A stretch of 64,000 nucleotides of DNA from Hominenteromicrobium sp964531265 (lineage in GTDB: Bacteria > Bacillota > Clostridia > Oscillospirales > Acutalibacteraceae): contig CAZHDW010000006.1 in NCBI GenBank assembly GCA_964531265.1, forward strand, positions 1 to 64,000. The letters are read 5' to 3'. Positions 26,200-35,809 of this stretch are shown piece by piece. Under the pieces are notes generated by a model, which made no database searches, was not told the DNA's origin, and was given only the letters and a program-made list of their open reading frames with translations. The number at the start of each line of letters is the position of its first letter. Within the stretch, counting starts at the first letter, position 1. A program made the position numbers and the translations under genes.

Positions 26200-28970
26200 A
26201 CTTCGTTATCGCTTTTCTGCATATTCATTTCAAGCCACTGAGCATGAGTTATAAGCACCTGACGCGGCTTTGAGCCCTCGTGCGGCCCCACTATGCCCAT
26301 CTGCTCCATTTCGTCTATCAGTCTGCCAGCGCGCGCATAGCCGAGCCTTAAGCGTCTCTGCAAGAGAGATGTGGAGGCCTGTCCGGCTTCAACAACGCAC
26401 TTAATAGCTTCGCTCATCATCGGATCGGTGCTGCCGTTATCGTCGCCGCCGTCGGAATCGGACTTGTTCCCCTCTCCAACGGAGCTGCGCTCAATTTCCT
26501 CAGCGATCTGCTCATCGTAGATCACCGCCTTGGAGTTCTTTACGAAATCGACGACCGATTCTATCTCTGAATCGCTTACAAAGCAGCCCTGTATTCTGAG
26601 CGGCTTCTGCGCGCCGACCGGCGAGAACAGCATATCGCCCTGTCCGAGCAGCTTTTCGGCACCGCCTGCATCGAGTATCGTACGTGAATCTATCGCAGAG
26701 GATACCGCAAACGCGATTCGGCTCGGGATATTCGCCTTGATAAGACCGGTAACGACGTCGACGGAGGGTCTCTGTGTAGCCACCACAAGGTGCATACCGG
26801 CCGCACGCGCCATCTGTGCCAAGCGGCAGATAGCATCCTCAACATCGTTCGGAGCAGCCATCATAAGGTCGGAAAGCTCGTCGATAATGATGACTATCTG
26901 CGGCATTTTATGCATCGGCTGACCGTTTTCATCCTGATAATTATTCGCCTGTGCAAGCGCATTATAGCCCTTGAGGTCTCTAACATTGTTCTCGGCAAAT
27001 ATCTTGTAGCGCTTCAGCATCTCGGTAACGGCCCAGTTCAGAGCACCGGCAGCCTTTTTGGGGTCGGTGACGACCGGAACCAGAAGGTGCGGTATACCGT
27101 TGTAGATGCCGAGCTCAACGACCTTCGGGTCTATCATGAGAAATCTCACGTCATCCGGCCCGGATTTATAGAGCAAGCTGATAATGAGTGAGTTTATACA
27201 TACGGACTTACCAGAGCCGGTGGTACCGGCAATAAGAATATGCGGCATTTTGCTCAGATCGGTCACTGTTACCTGACCCGCAATGTCCCTGCCGAGAGCC
27301 ACAGTCAGACGGCTTTTTGAGGTCATGAAGCTGTTGGATTCTATCAGTTCGCGCATACGAACAATGCTCTTCGTCTTATTCGGAACCTCTATTCCAACAG
27401 CGGCCTTGCCCGGTATCGGCGCTTCTATTCTTACGCCCGTCGCTGCAAGGTTCATGGCAAGATCATCGGCAAGATTCGTGATCTTGCTGATCTTAACACC
27501 GGCAGCCGGCTGAAGCTCATATCTGGTAACGGCCGGGCCACGGCAGATATCGAGTATTTTTGTCTGGACGCCGAAGCTCTTCAAGGTCTCAACCAGCATT
27601 TTGCCGTTGGTTTGCAGTTCTTCGGTCTCCACATTGGCATCTATCTTCTTACTTGATGCCAGCATTGTGACCGGTGGGAATATATAGGTGCTCTTCGCGG
27701 AATCGGCATTTGACAGCAAGGGCTGGCTTTCACGCTTCTCCGCCTCCAGCTTCTTCTGCATAAATGCGGCTGTAGCAAGCTCCGCATCCCGTGTGGCTTC
27801 CGCATTTTTTTCGGCATTCTCCGCAACGGTAGCCATTTTTGTCTGCGGTATCACAGCCTGAACCTGCTCGGTTCTCGCTGCATTATCAACGGGCGGCTCA
27901 GCCTCAATCGTCTCCACGACCGGGACTGTGGGTTCATCCTCTTCAACGGGTTCGGGTATCGGCTCCTGCGCGGCCTCTACCTTAGGAACGGAGAAATCCG
28001 GCACCCGGCGATTGAGCTCCATTACGGTGTCCATACCATTGGTCGGCTTTTTCTCCTCGGTCTCTGCATCCTGCTTGGCCTCCGGCTCGGCAGTTTTGAA
28101 GCCGAAGATATTTTCAAGCTTTTCAAGTGATTTGCTCTTTGCCTTCTTCTTTTCCTCGTTCTCATCCTTCGGGACTGAACGCACGGGATGCATCGGCAGC
28201 GCATCCTCAAACGGCACGTCTATCTCATTGCGGCGCATATCCTCAAGTATTCTGCGCTCCTCCTGACGACGAACCGCGACCTCGTGAATCTTCACGGCAG
28301 GGGTTGAAACCGTTCTGAACAGCTTCATCAGCGAGGTTCCGGTCAGGAACATTATCGCAACGAACAGGAACAGCACAACAATTATTCGCGCTCCACCGAG
28401 TCCGACCGCACTTATAAGCGGCTCGCCGACTGCTCCGCCGACAAGACCAGCACCGCCAAAGGCAACACCGTGCAGGTAAAGCGTCTTTACGGTTCCCCAG
28501 ATATTCATGCCCTCGGGTATCTTATATCCGCCAAACACGTGAACCGCCGCACACCATGCAACCAATATGGCTCCGACAAGTGCCATTCTGGCACCACGGA
28601 ACATACTCGGCCTTTCGACGGCCTTTGCAACGGCTACATACACCATAAGAGCGGCTAAAAGTATCGCCCAATTGCCAAACAGACCTCTGAGAACATTATG
28701 TATCCATAGCCATACGTTTACTCCGGGTATCAGCACCAGACATGCAACAAGTATAGCACAGGCAAACCAGACCACCGCACCCATCTGATTGTACATCCTT
28801 ATCTGCTCTTCCGTTCTCACAGCCGATGTGTTTTTCTTACCGGCAGCCTTCTGACCGGTGCTCCTTCCTCCGCGTGCTCCGGAGGTTTTGCTCCTCGAAG
28901 CCCCAGAGCTGCTATTCTTTTTTTGCTGCGTCTTCTTAGTGTTCGCAGCAGTGGACTTTTTACCAGCCAA
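26196..28970 (-). CDS. FtsK/SpoIIIE DNA translocase, TTG start
   Basis: Pumps chromosomal DNA through the septum during division or into the forespore. The 924-residue protein has a Ser/Lys-rich basic N-terminus, four membrane segments between residues ~60 and 215, a long acidic linker (about 240-440), the motor domain with P-loop AGTTGSGKS and Walker B IIIDELSDLM, and the C-terminal gamma winged helix (LLQRRLRLGYARAGRLIDEMEQMGIVGP) that reads orienting DNA sequences. TTG start at 28970, 7 bases after GGAGG. Cannot be assigned to FtsK versus SpoIIIE from sequence alone; the tepA neighbourhood resembles Bacillus spoIIIE. Confidence 0.96.
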   Translation of the reverse strand: MAGKKSTAANTKKTQQKKNSSSGASRSKTSGARGGRSTGQKAAGKKNTSAVRTEEQIRMYNQMGAVVWFACAILVACLVLIPGVNVWLWIHNVLRGLFGNWAILLAALMVYVAVAKAVERPSMFRGARMALVGAILVAWCAAVHVFGGYKIPEGMNIWGTVKTLYLHGVAFGGAGLVGGAVGEPLISAVGLGGARIIVVLFLFVAIMFLTGTSLMKLFRTVSTPAVKIHEVAVRRQEERRILEDMRRNEIDVPFEDALPMHPVRSVPKDENEEKKKAKSKSLEKLENIFGFKTAEPEAKQDAETEEKKPTNGMDTVMELNRRVPDFSVPKVEAAQEPIPEPVEEDEPTVPVVETIEAEPPVDNAARTEQVQAVIPQTKMATVAENAEKNAEATRDAELATAAFMQKKLEAEKRESQPLLSNADSAKSTYIFPPVTMLASSKKIDANVETEELQTNGKMLVETLKSFGVQTKILDICRGPAVTRYELQPAAGVKISKITNLADDLAMNLAATGVRIEAPIPGKAAVGIEVPNKTKSIVRMRELIESNSFMTSKSRLTVALGRDIAGQVTVTDLSKMPHILIAGTTGSGKSVCINSLIISLLYKSGPDDVRFLMIDPKVVELGIYNGIPHLLVPVVTDPKKAAGALNWAVTEMLKRYKIFAENNVRDLKGYNALAQANNYQDENGQPMHKMPQIVIIIDELSDLMMAAPNDVEDAICRLAQMARAAGMHLVVATQRPSVDVVTGLIKANIPSRIAFAVSSAIDSRTILDAGGAEKLLGQGDMLFSPVGAQKPLRIQGCFVSDSEIESVVDFVKNSKAVIYDEQIAEEIERSSVGEGNKSDSDGGDDNGSTDPMMSEAIKCVVEAGQASTSLLQRRLRLGYARAGRLIDEMEQMGIVGPHEGSKPRQVLITHAQWLEMNMQKSDNEV

Positions 28971-29020
28971 AGCCTATCCTCCAAATTAAAGTATCAATCA
29001 TTTCTCTTTTCGAAAACAAA

Positions 29021-29962
29021 TCAAAGCGGAGTGCCGGAGAAAATATTGTGGCCGACAATCGCCTCGATGATGCAGACAAGTATTGTGACCGCACCGAGTA
29101 TCAATGTGTAATATGCAAATATCTCAAGCTTATTGGTTGTAACTATCCATTTGAGCAACTTTATTGCAAGGAAGCCGACAACAGCCGCTGTCACCACACC
29201 TGCTATCATTGCGCCTGCGCCGATATCTATCGGCTGACCGGCAACATCCTTAATGGTAAGTATCGCCGCCGCAACTATTGACGGACTTCCGAGGACGAAT
29301 GAATAGTCCACCGCTGTCTGCTGATTAACTCCGCGAAGCAGACCTGTGCAGAGGGTCGAGCCAGAACGGGAAAGTCCCGGAAAAACGGCAGCACAGCACT
29401 GTGCCAGACCTATTGATACAGCATCGGAGGTATGCAGCTTCAAACGGCCCTTAACCTCCTTGGTTTCGCCCTTACGATTGCGTACCGTGTGCGGCTTTGT
29501 GTTCTTAACGGTTCTGACACCGAGGAACAGCAGCGCACTTGTTGCAAGGAAAGAGAAGCCCTCTATCCAGAGATTTGTATCCTTTGACCACATCTCGGAA
29601 ATATCCTTGATTTTCATGTCGGTTCCGGGCACCGGGAGGAACAAAAGGAACAGCGGCAGAAGACCTATTATGAGCATCATGAGAAGTCTGCGGTCATGAT
29701 CCATTTCGCTCCACTTGAATTCTCTGTGTACAACATCCTTTACAAGCTGGATAAATGCCTTTATAAGCCTTATAAACAGCTTATAATAAACTGCTATAAC
29801 AGCTAACAGCGTGCCCAGATGCAGCAGTATGTCGAACAGCAGGCTATCGAGCTGAACGCCGAGAACATGCTGAGATACCGACAGGTGACCGCTGCTCGAT
29901 ACCGGAAGAAACTCCGTAGCACCCTGAACTATTCCCTGAATTATCGCTTCCCAAACAGACAT
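29021..29962 (-). CDS. uppP: Undecaprenyl-diphosphatase (BacA/UppP)
   Basis: Integral membrane phosphatase regenerating undecaprenyl phosphate for cell wall synthesis; confers some bacitracin resistance. Motifs: QGATEFLPVSSSGHL near the N-terminus and the second PGLSRSGST motif. 313 residues is longer than the usual ~270-280 owing to a charged stretch around residues 158-185 (NRKGETKEVKGRLK) in a cytoplasmic loop. Start ATG at 29962 after an ideal AAAGGAG; the open frame from 30007 is not used. Lies between tepA and ftsK. Confidence 0.96.
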   Translation of the reverse strand: MSVWEAIIQGIVQGATEFLPVSSSGHLSVSQHVLGVQLDSLLFDILLHLGTLLAVIAVYYKLFIRLIKAFIQLVKDVVHREFKWSEMDHDRRLLMMLIIGLLPLFLLFLPVPGTDMKIKDISEMWSKDTNLWIEGFSFLATSALLFLGVRTVKNTKPHTVRNRKGETKEVKGRLKLHTSDAVSIGLAQCCAAVFPGLSRSGSTLCTGLLRGVNQQTAVDYSFVLGSPSIVAAAILTIKDVAGQPIDIGAGAMIAGVVTAAVVGFLAIKLLKWIVTTNKLEIFAYYTLILGAVTILVCIIEAIVGHNIFSGTPL

Positions 29963-30013
29963 TATGTATATCTCCTTTACAAATAAGTAATTATGTAAAC
30001 GGCACATTGGCCG

Positions 30014-30772
30014 TCACTGTTGCTTTTTTCTTCCCCGCTTGGCTGTATCGCTCTTTTTATGCCCCTTCGCCCTGTCTATCATACATTCAAGGCACTCCAT
30101 GGCATCGTGAAGATTACCGAGCGTATCTATAAGCCCCTCCTTCACGGCATCCTCGCCGTCAAGGACTGTTCCCACATCCATGACAAGCTCCTGAGTGTTC
30201 ATGGCGAGCTGCATGAATCTTTCGTACGGCATTTTGGAATTCGCCGTGACAAAGCTCGTTATCCTGTCCTGCATCCTCTGAAAATACTCGAGAGTCTGTG
30301 GAACACCGAGCATAAGTCCGTTCATTCTGACCGGATGTATCGTCATTGTGGCTGACGGCACAATAAAGGAGTGCTTCGCAGCCACCGCCAAAGGCACACC
30401 GATCGAATGACCGCCGCCGAGAACGAGTGAAACCGTCGGTTTTTTCATGCCGGCCACAAGCTCCGCTATGGCAAGACCGGCTTCAACATCTCCACCGACC
30501 GTGTTCAGAATGATGAGAAGGCCGTCTATCTGCGGGTCTTCCTCTACTGAAACGATCTGCGGAATAACGTGCTCATACTTTGTCGTCTTATTCTGTGACG
30601 GCGAAATATAGTGTCCCTCTATCTGACCTATTATGGTAAGGCACTGCACGGAGTATTTCTTTCCCTTGGTAATAATCGAGCCGCTCTCACGTATCTGCTC
30701 GGCGCGCTCATCCAAAGCCTCGTCCTCGCACTCGTTTGCCACATCGACATTTCGACACTCGTCGTATTTCAA
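30014..30772 (-). CDS. tepA: ClpP-like serine protease TepA/YmfB family, TTG start
   Basis: A 252-residue member of the ClpP/crotonase fold similar to Bacillus TepA (YmfB), which is coded next to spoIIIE. The catalytic serine is in LGGGHSIGVPLA and the histidine in MTIHPVRMNG; an N-terminal acidic arm and a basic C-terminal tail (KKSDTAKRGRKKQQ) flank the domain. No signal peptide, so it is cytoplasmic or membrane-associated. Start is TTG at 30772, 8 bases after GGGGGAG. Substrates are not known; in Bacillus it has been linked to protein secretion and spore protein degradation. Confidence 0.85.
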   Translation of the reverse strand: MKYDECRNVDVANECEDEALDERAEQIRESGSIITKGKKYSVQCLTIIGQIEGHYISPSQNKTTKYEHVIPQIVSVEEDPQIDGLLIILNTVGGDVEAGLAIAELVAGMKKPTVSLVLGGGHSIGVPLAVAAKHSFIVPSATMTIHPVRMNGLMLGVPQTLEYFQRMQDRITSFVTANSKMPYERFMQLAMNTQELVMDVGTVLDGEDAVKEGLIDTLGNLHDAMECLECMIDRAKGHKKSDTAKRGRKKQQ

Positions 30773-30867
30773 AGTGAACTCCCCCTTTTAGTTCTGACAG
30801 TACTGAATGTTAGCCTTTGCACAAAAGAAGAAAACATACAGCCTAAGGGGATATTTTCACATATAAC

Positions 30868-30896
30868 AGTATATCACCCAAAGCAAAAAACTTCAA
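30868..30896 (-). promoter_or_regulatory. Probable promoter for tepA-uppP-ftsK operon
   Basis: Minus strand TTGAAG, 17 bases, TATACT, with TG one base before the -10 (extended -10). Predicted leader about 90 bases. Confidence 0.5.
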
Positions 30897-30977
30897 GGAC
30901 ATTCTGACGAATTAAGATTTTCAACAAAACCACACACCAACACTTTATTGTCAATATAAATTTTCGAGTTCTTATTT

Positions 30978-31046
30978 TTGCAAAATTTAGGTGTTTCAAG
31001 CTGCACGCAGCACTGATTTTGCAATTTTTAATTAACAATCTTGCAA
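30978..31046. promoter_or_regulatory. Three TTGCAA palindromic boxes upstream of aconitase
   Basis: TTTTTGCAAAATTT (core 30978-30983), GATTTTGCAATTTTT (31019-31024) and TCTTGCAAAAAT (31041-31046). Core spacings are 41 and 22 bases, close to whole helical turns, so all would face the same side of the helix just upstream of the -35 box. Confidence 0.35.
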
Positions 31047-31063
31047 AAATCAAGTTTTACCCA

Positions 31064-31092
31064 TTGACATTTTTCCAATGATGCTGCATAAT
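31064..31092 (+). promoter_or_regulatory. Probable sigma-A promoter for acn-icd
   Basis: TTGACA (31064-31069), 17 bases, CATAAT (31087-31092). Leader of about 50 bases to the aconitase ATG. Confidence 0.75.
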
Positions 31093-31148
31093 TAGCGTAA
31101 GCCAAATTCATACGGCAGAGCAATAAAGCAACAAAGGAGCTGTGAGCT

Positions 31149-33095
31149 ATGGGACTGAGTATCGCACAGAAAATAATCCACTCGCATCTTGTCGACGGTG
31201 AACCCGTACCGGGAAATGATATCGCGCTGCGTATCGACCAAACTCTTACGCAGGACGCTACCGGCACTATGGCCTATCTTGAATTCGAGGCCATGGGCAT
31301 TCCGAGGGTACGCACCGAAAAAAGCGTTGCCTATATCGATCACAATACACTTCAGACCGGATTTGAGAACGCCGACGATCACAGATATATTCAATCCGTA
31401 GCAAAAAAGCACGGAATTTGGTTCTCCCGTCCCGGAAACGGAATCTGTCATCAGGTGCATCTTGAGCGATTCGGCATTCCCGGCAAAACGCTCATCGGCT
31501 CGGACAGTCATACGCCGACGGGCGGCGGCATGGGTATGCTGTCATTCGGAGCCGGCGGCCTTGACGTTGCCGTTGCCATGGGCGGCGGTGCCTATCATAT
31601 AACAATGCCGCGTATCACACATATATTACTGACCGGCTCACTTTCACCGTGGGTGTCCGCCAAGGATATAATCCTCGAGGTGCTTCGCCGCATGAGCGTC
31701 AAGGGCGGAGTGGGAAAGATAATTGAATACGGCGGTGCCGGTATCGATACTCTTTCAGTGCCGGAGCGTGCTACAATAACAAATATGGGCACCGAGCTCG
31801 GCGCCACAACCTCCATATTCCCCTCCGATGAGATTACAAGAGAATTTCTCAAGGCACAGGGACGTGAAAGTGACTGGGTGGAGCTTTTACCGGATGAGGA
31901 TGCTGTATATGACGAGGTCATTGAGATCGACCTCTCAGCTCTTGAGCCGCTCGCTGCATGTCCGCACAGCCCGGACGCCGTAAAGCCCGTCTCATCACTA
32001 TTCGGCATGAAGGTGGATCAGGTATGCATCGGCTCCTGCACGAACTCCTCCTATCTAGACCTCATGCGCGTAGCTTCAATACTCAAGGGCAGAACGGTTC
32101 ATCCGTCCGTCAGCCTCTCAATTGCCCCCGGCTCACGCCAGGTATACGCCATGCTTGCCGAAAACGGCGCTCTGGCCGACATAGTTTCAAGCGGTGCACG
32201 AATCCTCGAATGCGCCTGTGGCCCCTGCATCGGCATGGGACAATCCCCGAATTCCGGTGGTATTTCGCTGAGAACCTTTAACCGAAACTTCGAGGGCAGA
32301 AGCGGTACCGCGGACGGACAGGTGTATCTTGTAAGCCCCGAAACCGCTGCGGCTTCCGCTATAGCCGGAGTTTTCACCGACCCAAGAAGCCTCGGTGAGT
32401 GGTCAAAAATTCCCCTTCCCGAGCACTTTATGATAAATGACAACATGATGATAGCCCCGGCAGCCGAGGAAGAGAGCGTCGATATCGAGATACTTCACGG
32501 CCCGAATATCAAGCCGTTCCCGACAAGCGAGCCCCTCCCCGAGAGCATCACCTCAAAGGCGATACTCAAGGTAGGCGATAATATAACCACCGACCATATC
32601 ATGCCGGCCGGTGCAAAAATACTCCCTTATCGCTCGAACATACCCTACCTTTCAAACTTCTGCTTCGGCGTATGTGATAAGGAATTCCCGGAGCGCTGCC
32701 GCAAGGAGGGCTCGGGCATCATTATCGGAGGTTCAAACTATGGTCAGGGTTCTTCACGTGAGCATGCAGCACTTGTTCCGCTGTATCTCGGAATAAAAGC
32801 CGTAGTCGCAAAATCATATGCCCGTATTCATTGCGCGAATCTTGCAAATGCCGGTATTCTGGCACTCAGGTTCAAAAATGCCGATGACTATGAGCGCATT
32901 GACCAAATGGATACGCTCGAGCTTAAGGATATCAAAAACGCAATTGAAAACAGCAAGCCGATAATACTTCGCGATGTGACTAAGGAGCTTGATATCGAGA
33001 TTGAGCCGGTCATGACCGACCGCGAACGTAAAATTATTCTTGCCGGCGGATTACTGAATTACACCAAAGCCGCAATAAACACAGATGCTGAGTAA
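31149..33095 (+). CDS. acnA: Aconitate hydratase
   Basis: 4Fe-4S enzyme isomerising citrate to isocitrate. The 648-residue protein is the short aconitase type of Clostridia and Bacteroidetes. Visible are IGSDSHTPTGGGMGML, the cluster cysteines in CIGSCTNSS and CACGPCIGMGQ, and the swivel domain with GDNITTDHIMPAG and GGSNYGQGSSREHAAL. ATG preceded by AAAGGAG. It is followed after 13 bases by isocitrate dehydrogenase. No citrate synthase gene is in the window; the pair likely makes 2-oxoglutarate for glutamate synthesis, an incomplete oxidative TCA branch common in anaerobes. The acnA symbol is by function; subclass not certain. Confidence 0.95.
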   Translation: MGLSIAQKIIHSHLVDGEPVPGNDIALRIDQTLTQDATGTMAYLEFEAMGIPRVRTEKSVAYIDHNTLQTGFENADDHRYIQSVAKKHGIWFSRPGNGICHQVHLERFGIPGKTLIGSDSHTPTGGGMGMLSFGAGGLDVAVAMGGGAYHITMPRITHILLTGSLSPWVSAKDIILEVLRRMSVKGGVGKIIEYGGAGIDTLSVPERATITNMGTELGATTSIFPSDEITREFLKAQGRESDWVELLPDEDAVYDEVIEIDLSALEPLAACPHSPDAVKPVSSLFGMKVDQVCIGSCTNSSYLDLMRVASILKGRTVHPSVSLSIAPGSRQVYAMLAENGALADIVSSGARILECACGPCIGMGQSPNSGGISLRTFNRNFEGRSGTADGQVYLVSPETAAASAIAGVFTDPRSLGEWSKIPLPEHFMINDNMMIAPAAEEESVDIEILHGPNIKPFPTSEPLPESITSKAILKVGDNITTDHIMPAGAKILPYRSNIPYLSNFCFGVCDKEFPERCRKEGSGIIIGGSNYGQGSSREHAALVPLYLGIKAVVAKSYARIHCANLANAGILALRFKNADDYERIDQMDTLELKDIKNAIENSKPIILRDVTKELDIEIEPVMTDRERKIILAGGLLNYTKAAINTDAE

Positions 33096-33108
33096 GGAGG
33101 CCGAAATT

Positions 33109-34326
33109 ATGGATGCAAACAAGAAAATCAAAATGCTGACACCGCTTGTCGAAATGGACGGAGACGAGATGACACGTATCATTTGGAAAATGATAAAGGA
33201 TACGCTGCTTCTCCCCTACATTGATCTTAAAACGGAGTACTATGACCTTGGCCTCAAAAACCGCGACCTGACAAACGATCAGGTGACTGTGGATTCCGCG
33301 GTTGCGGCGAAGAAATACGGTGTGGCTGTAAAATGCGCCACAATCACTCCGAATGCCGACAGAGTAAAGGAATACGATCTTAAGGAAATGTGGAGATCTC
33401 CGAACGGTACAATACGTGCTATTCTGGACGGAACTGTTTTCAGAACTCCGATACTCGTAAAGGGCATAACACCGTTCATACCGAGCTGGACAAAGCCGAT
33501 CACCATCGCTCGCCATGCATACGGAGATGTGTACAAGGGCGTCGAAATGAAGGTTCCTGCCGGAGCCAAGGCCGAGCTTGTAGTGACAAGAGCCGACGGC
33601 ACTCAGGAGCGTTGCACGATACATGATTTCGATGCGGACGGTATCATTCAGGGAATGCACAACACGGACAGCAGCATAGCAAGCTTCGCACATGCATGCT
33701 TCAAATATGCGCTCAGCGTTAAGCAGGATATTTGGTTTGCGGCAAAGGACACTATCTCCAAAACCTATGACCACCGCTTCAAGGATATCTTCCAGGAGAT
33801 ATTTGACAATGAATACGCCGATAAATTCAAGCAGGCCGGCATTGAATACTTCTACACCCTGATAGACGATGCGGTTGCACGTGTCGTACGCAGCAACGGC
33901 GGTTATATTTGGGCATGCAAGAACTATGACGGCGATGTCATGAGCGACATGGTGGCCACAGCCTACGGCAGCCTTGCAATGATGACCTCAGTGCTCGTCT
34001 CCCCCGACGGCGTTTATGAATATGAAGCCGCACACGGAACCGTACAGCGTCATTACTACAGGCATCTCAAGGGCGAAAAGACATCCACAAACTCCGTTGC
34101 TACCCTCTTTGCCTGGACCGGTGCACTCAGAAAGCGTGGAGAGCTCGATAAGCTGGATGACCTGATGCAGTTTGCCGACAAGCTTGAAACCGCAGCCATT
34201 CAGACCATAGAAAGCGGTATCATGACCGGTGATCTCGCCGCTATGTCAACTCTTGATAATATCAAGAGAGTGGATACCGAAGAATTTCTCCTTGCCGTGC
34301 GCGAAAAGCTCGACTCCCTTATGTAA
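33109..34326 (+). CDS. icd: NADP-dependent isocitrate dehydrogenase (eukaryote-like type)
   Basis: Oxidatively decarboxylates isocitrate to 2-oxoglutarate. The 405-residue protein is of the dimeric family shared with eukaryotic cytosolic/mitochondrial enzymes: EMDGDEMTRIIW at the N-terminus, WRSPNGTIRAILDGTVFR, and the nucleotide-binding region EAAHGTVQRHY with a following KGEKTSTNSVATLFAW. It is not the E. coli type. ATG at 33109, 8 bases after AAGGAGG; the frame start at 33085 lies within acn. Ends in a strong shared terminator. Confidence 0.96.
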   Translation: MDANKKIKMLTPLVEMDGDEMTRIIWKMIKDTLLLPYIDLKTEYYDLGLKNRDLTNDQVTVDSAVAAKKYGVAVKCATITPNADRVKEYDLKEMWRSPNGTIRAILDGTVFRTPILVKGITPFIPSWTKPITIARHAYGDVYKGVEMKVPAGAKAELVVTRADGTQERCTIHDFDADGIIQGMHNTDSSIASFAHACFKYALSVKQDIWFAAKDTISKTYDHRFKDIFQEIFDNEYADKFKQAGIEYFYTLIDDAVARVVRSNGGYIWACKNYDGDVMSDMVATAYGSLAMMTSVLVSPDGVYEYEAAHGTVQRHYYRHLKGEKTSTNSVATLFAWTGALRKRGELDKLDDLMQFADKLETAAIQTIESGIMTGDLAAMSTLDNIKRVDTEEFLLAVREKLDSLM

Positions 34327-34335
34327 CAGCAATAT

Positions 34336-34381
34336 AAAAGTGACACACCGCTACAGTGAACTGCTCGGTGTGTCACTTTTT
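34336..34381. terminator. Bidirectional terminator between icd and GH78 remnant
   Basis: A perfect 15-bp stem (AAAAGTGACACACCG with CGGTGTGTCACTTTT, 15-nt loop) with A-run and T-run flanks, able to terminate from both directions. Confidence 0.9.
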
Positions 34382-34384
34382 GTT

Positions 34385-35661
34385 TTAGTTGACTACTTCG
34401 ATACCGTCCGGGACGGATATATCGGTTTTTATTGTATCGCCGTCGCGTACGGCTCTGACTCTGATAATACCGTTTACAGAATGATAGCTGCATTCAAGCT
34501 CGTTCATCCCCTGCGGCAAGTACGGAGCTATTCGCACCTTCTTAAAGCCCGGAGCTAACGGTTCGATGGCGGCAAGACTATTGTAGAACCACTCAATAAT
34601 ATGCCCCATCATATCATGGCAATGGCTGCGCGGATTTTTCTCCCAGTATTCGCCGAGCGTCGTTTCGTCGTCAAGAACGAATGCATAGTAGCTCGGGTGC
34701 TCTTCTCTTGTGATAAAGCGGTAAATGAGCTCATTCATCCCATACCTGGAGGCGGTCTGGATGATATACGGAAGCCCTACCTCTCCGCTGACAAGTGCCT
34801 GCTTTTCCTCAAGAGTATCCTTAAACGCTCTCACAACATCATCGAGCTTCTCCTCCGGCACCATTCCCCAGTACAACGGAAGTGCCTCAAGCGCCTGTGT
34901 CATAAACAGCTCATCCGGGTGATCCCATGCTCTATAGCACCAGTAACCCCTTTCCGGATGCCTTACGAGCAGCTTACTGTTGTAGTTATCCCGTATTTCG
35001 GAAGCGATTTCGCGGTATTTCTCCGCATCCTGCGGCTTTCCAAGTACATCGGCAAAGTATGACAGCGTTTTGGCATCCGCATAGAGAAAGGCGGTTTCGA
35101 TATTCTCACGCACCAGAGCGTTATCCGGATTACCCCAATCACCAAGCCCGTGATTCAAAAAGCCCTCGGAATTTCGCATGGAGCATTCATGAGAAAAGTA
35201 CCTCTGTCCCACTTCGTAATTGTCCTCTATCATGCCCTTATCTCCATAGAACATATAGTGCCAGTAGGCTCCCAGAATGCATGTGCTGCCCCATGGAATG
35301 ATATCATAAAAGCTGCCCATTCCCGGAACGGGCAAAACATTAGGGATATAGTACGGAGCCTGTGACGGAACAAGCCATTACCCACCTCTGCGCCGATTAC
35401 ATTCTCACCCGTGCGAAACAGCTCTGTAACATCAAAGTTCACGTATTGAATGTATTTATTGTAGTTAGTCCAGCCCGGGTCAAGCTCATGATCCCCGACC
35501 TTCTGTCCGTTTATATGAAAAATAAACTGTCCAAGCCCGCAAATATGTGCAGTAACTTTGCGAACAGGCTTGCTTAAAACAACGCTTCTTCTGGCATAGA
35601 ATGGATTTCCCGTGCCATTTGTTATCCATTGCTTCAGCATCCGACCACTTCGGTTAATCAT
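34385..35661 (-). pseudogene. GH78 alpha-L-rhamnosidase remnant (internal deletion plus frameshift)
   Basis: Two frames of one former gene. The 5' piece (35661 to about 35370) encodes the N-terminal beta-sandwich of GH78 rhamnosidases (RRSVVLSKPVRKVTAHICGLG, FHINGQKVGDHELDPGWTNYNKYIQY, GAEVGNG). The frame is then lost, and the 3' piece (about 35378 to 34385) resumes in another frame in the middle of the catalytic barrel (VPSQAPYYIPNVLP, DIIPWGSTCILGAYWHY) and continues to a C-terminal beta-sandwich. A stop lies at the junction in the 3' frame. About 300 or more residues, including the usual DCPQRxER acidic motif, are missing, so the enzyme should be inactive. Intact members exceed 700 residues. 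Confidence 0.85.
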
Positions 35662-35750
35662 TATAATTATTAATCAAAGCACCGTTAATGTCAATAGCTT
35701 CAATATGCGCACAAATATACCTAAAACCCACAGCTTTGTCCGAGAAAGCC

Positions 35751-35789
35751 AAAAACGGCTCAGCACGATTATCGCGCCAAACCGTTTTT
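35751..35789 (-). terminator. Terminator of the 123-residue membrane protein gene
   Basis: 8-bp outer stem AAAAACGG/CCGTTTTT with partly paired interior, ending in a T-run on the minus strand; symmetric enough to work both ways. Confidence 0.65.
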
Positions 35790-35809
35790 CCCTACACTAT
35801 TATCTATTC

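Larger units (their letters stand above)
30773..31148. other. Divergent intergenic region between tepA and aconitase
   Basis: 376 bases without a gene. It holds a minus-strand promoter for tepA (30868-30896), three TTGCAA-centred palindromic boxes (30978-31046) and a consensus-like plus-strand promoter for the aconitase operon (31064-31092). No RNA gene was recognised. Confidence 0.7.
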
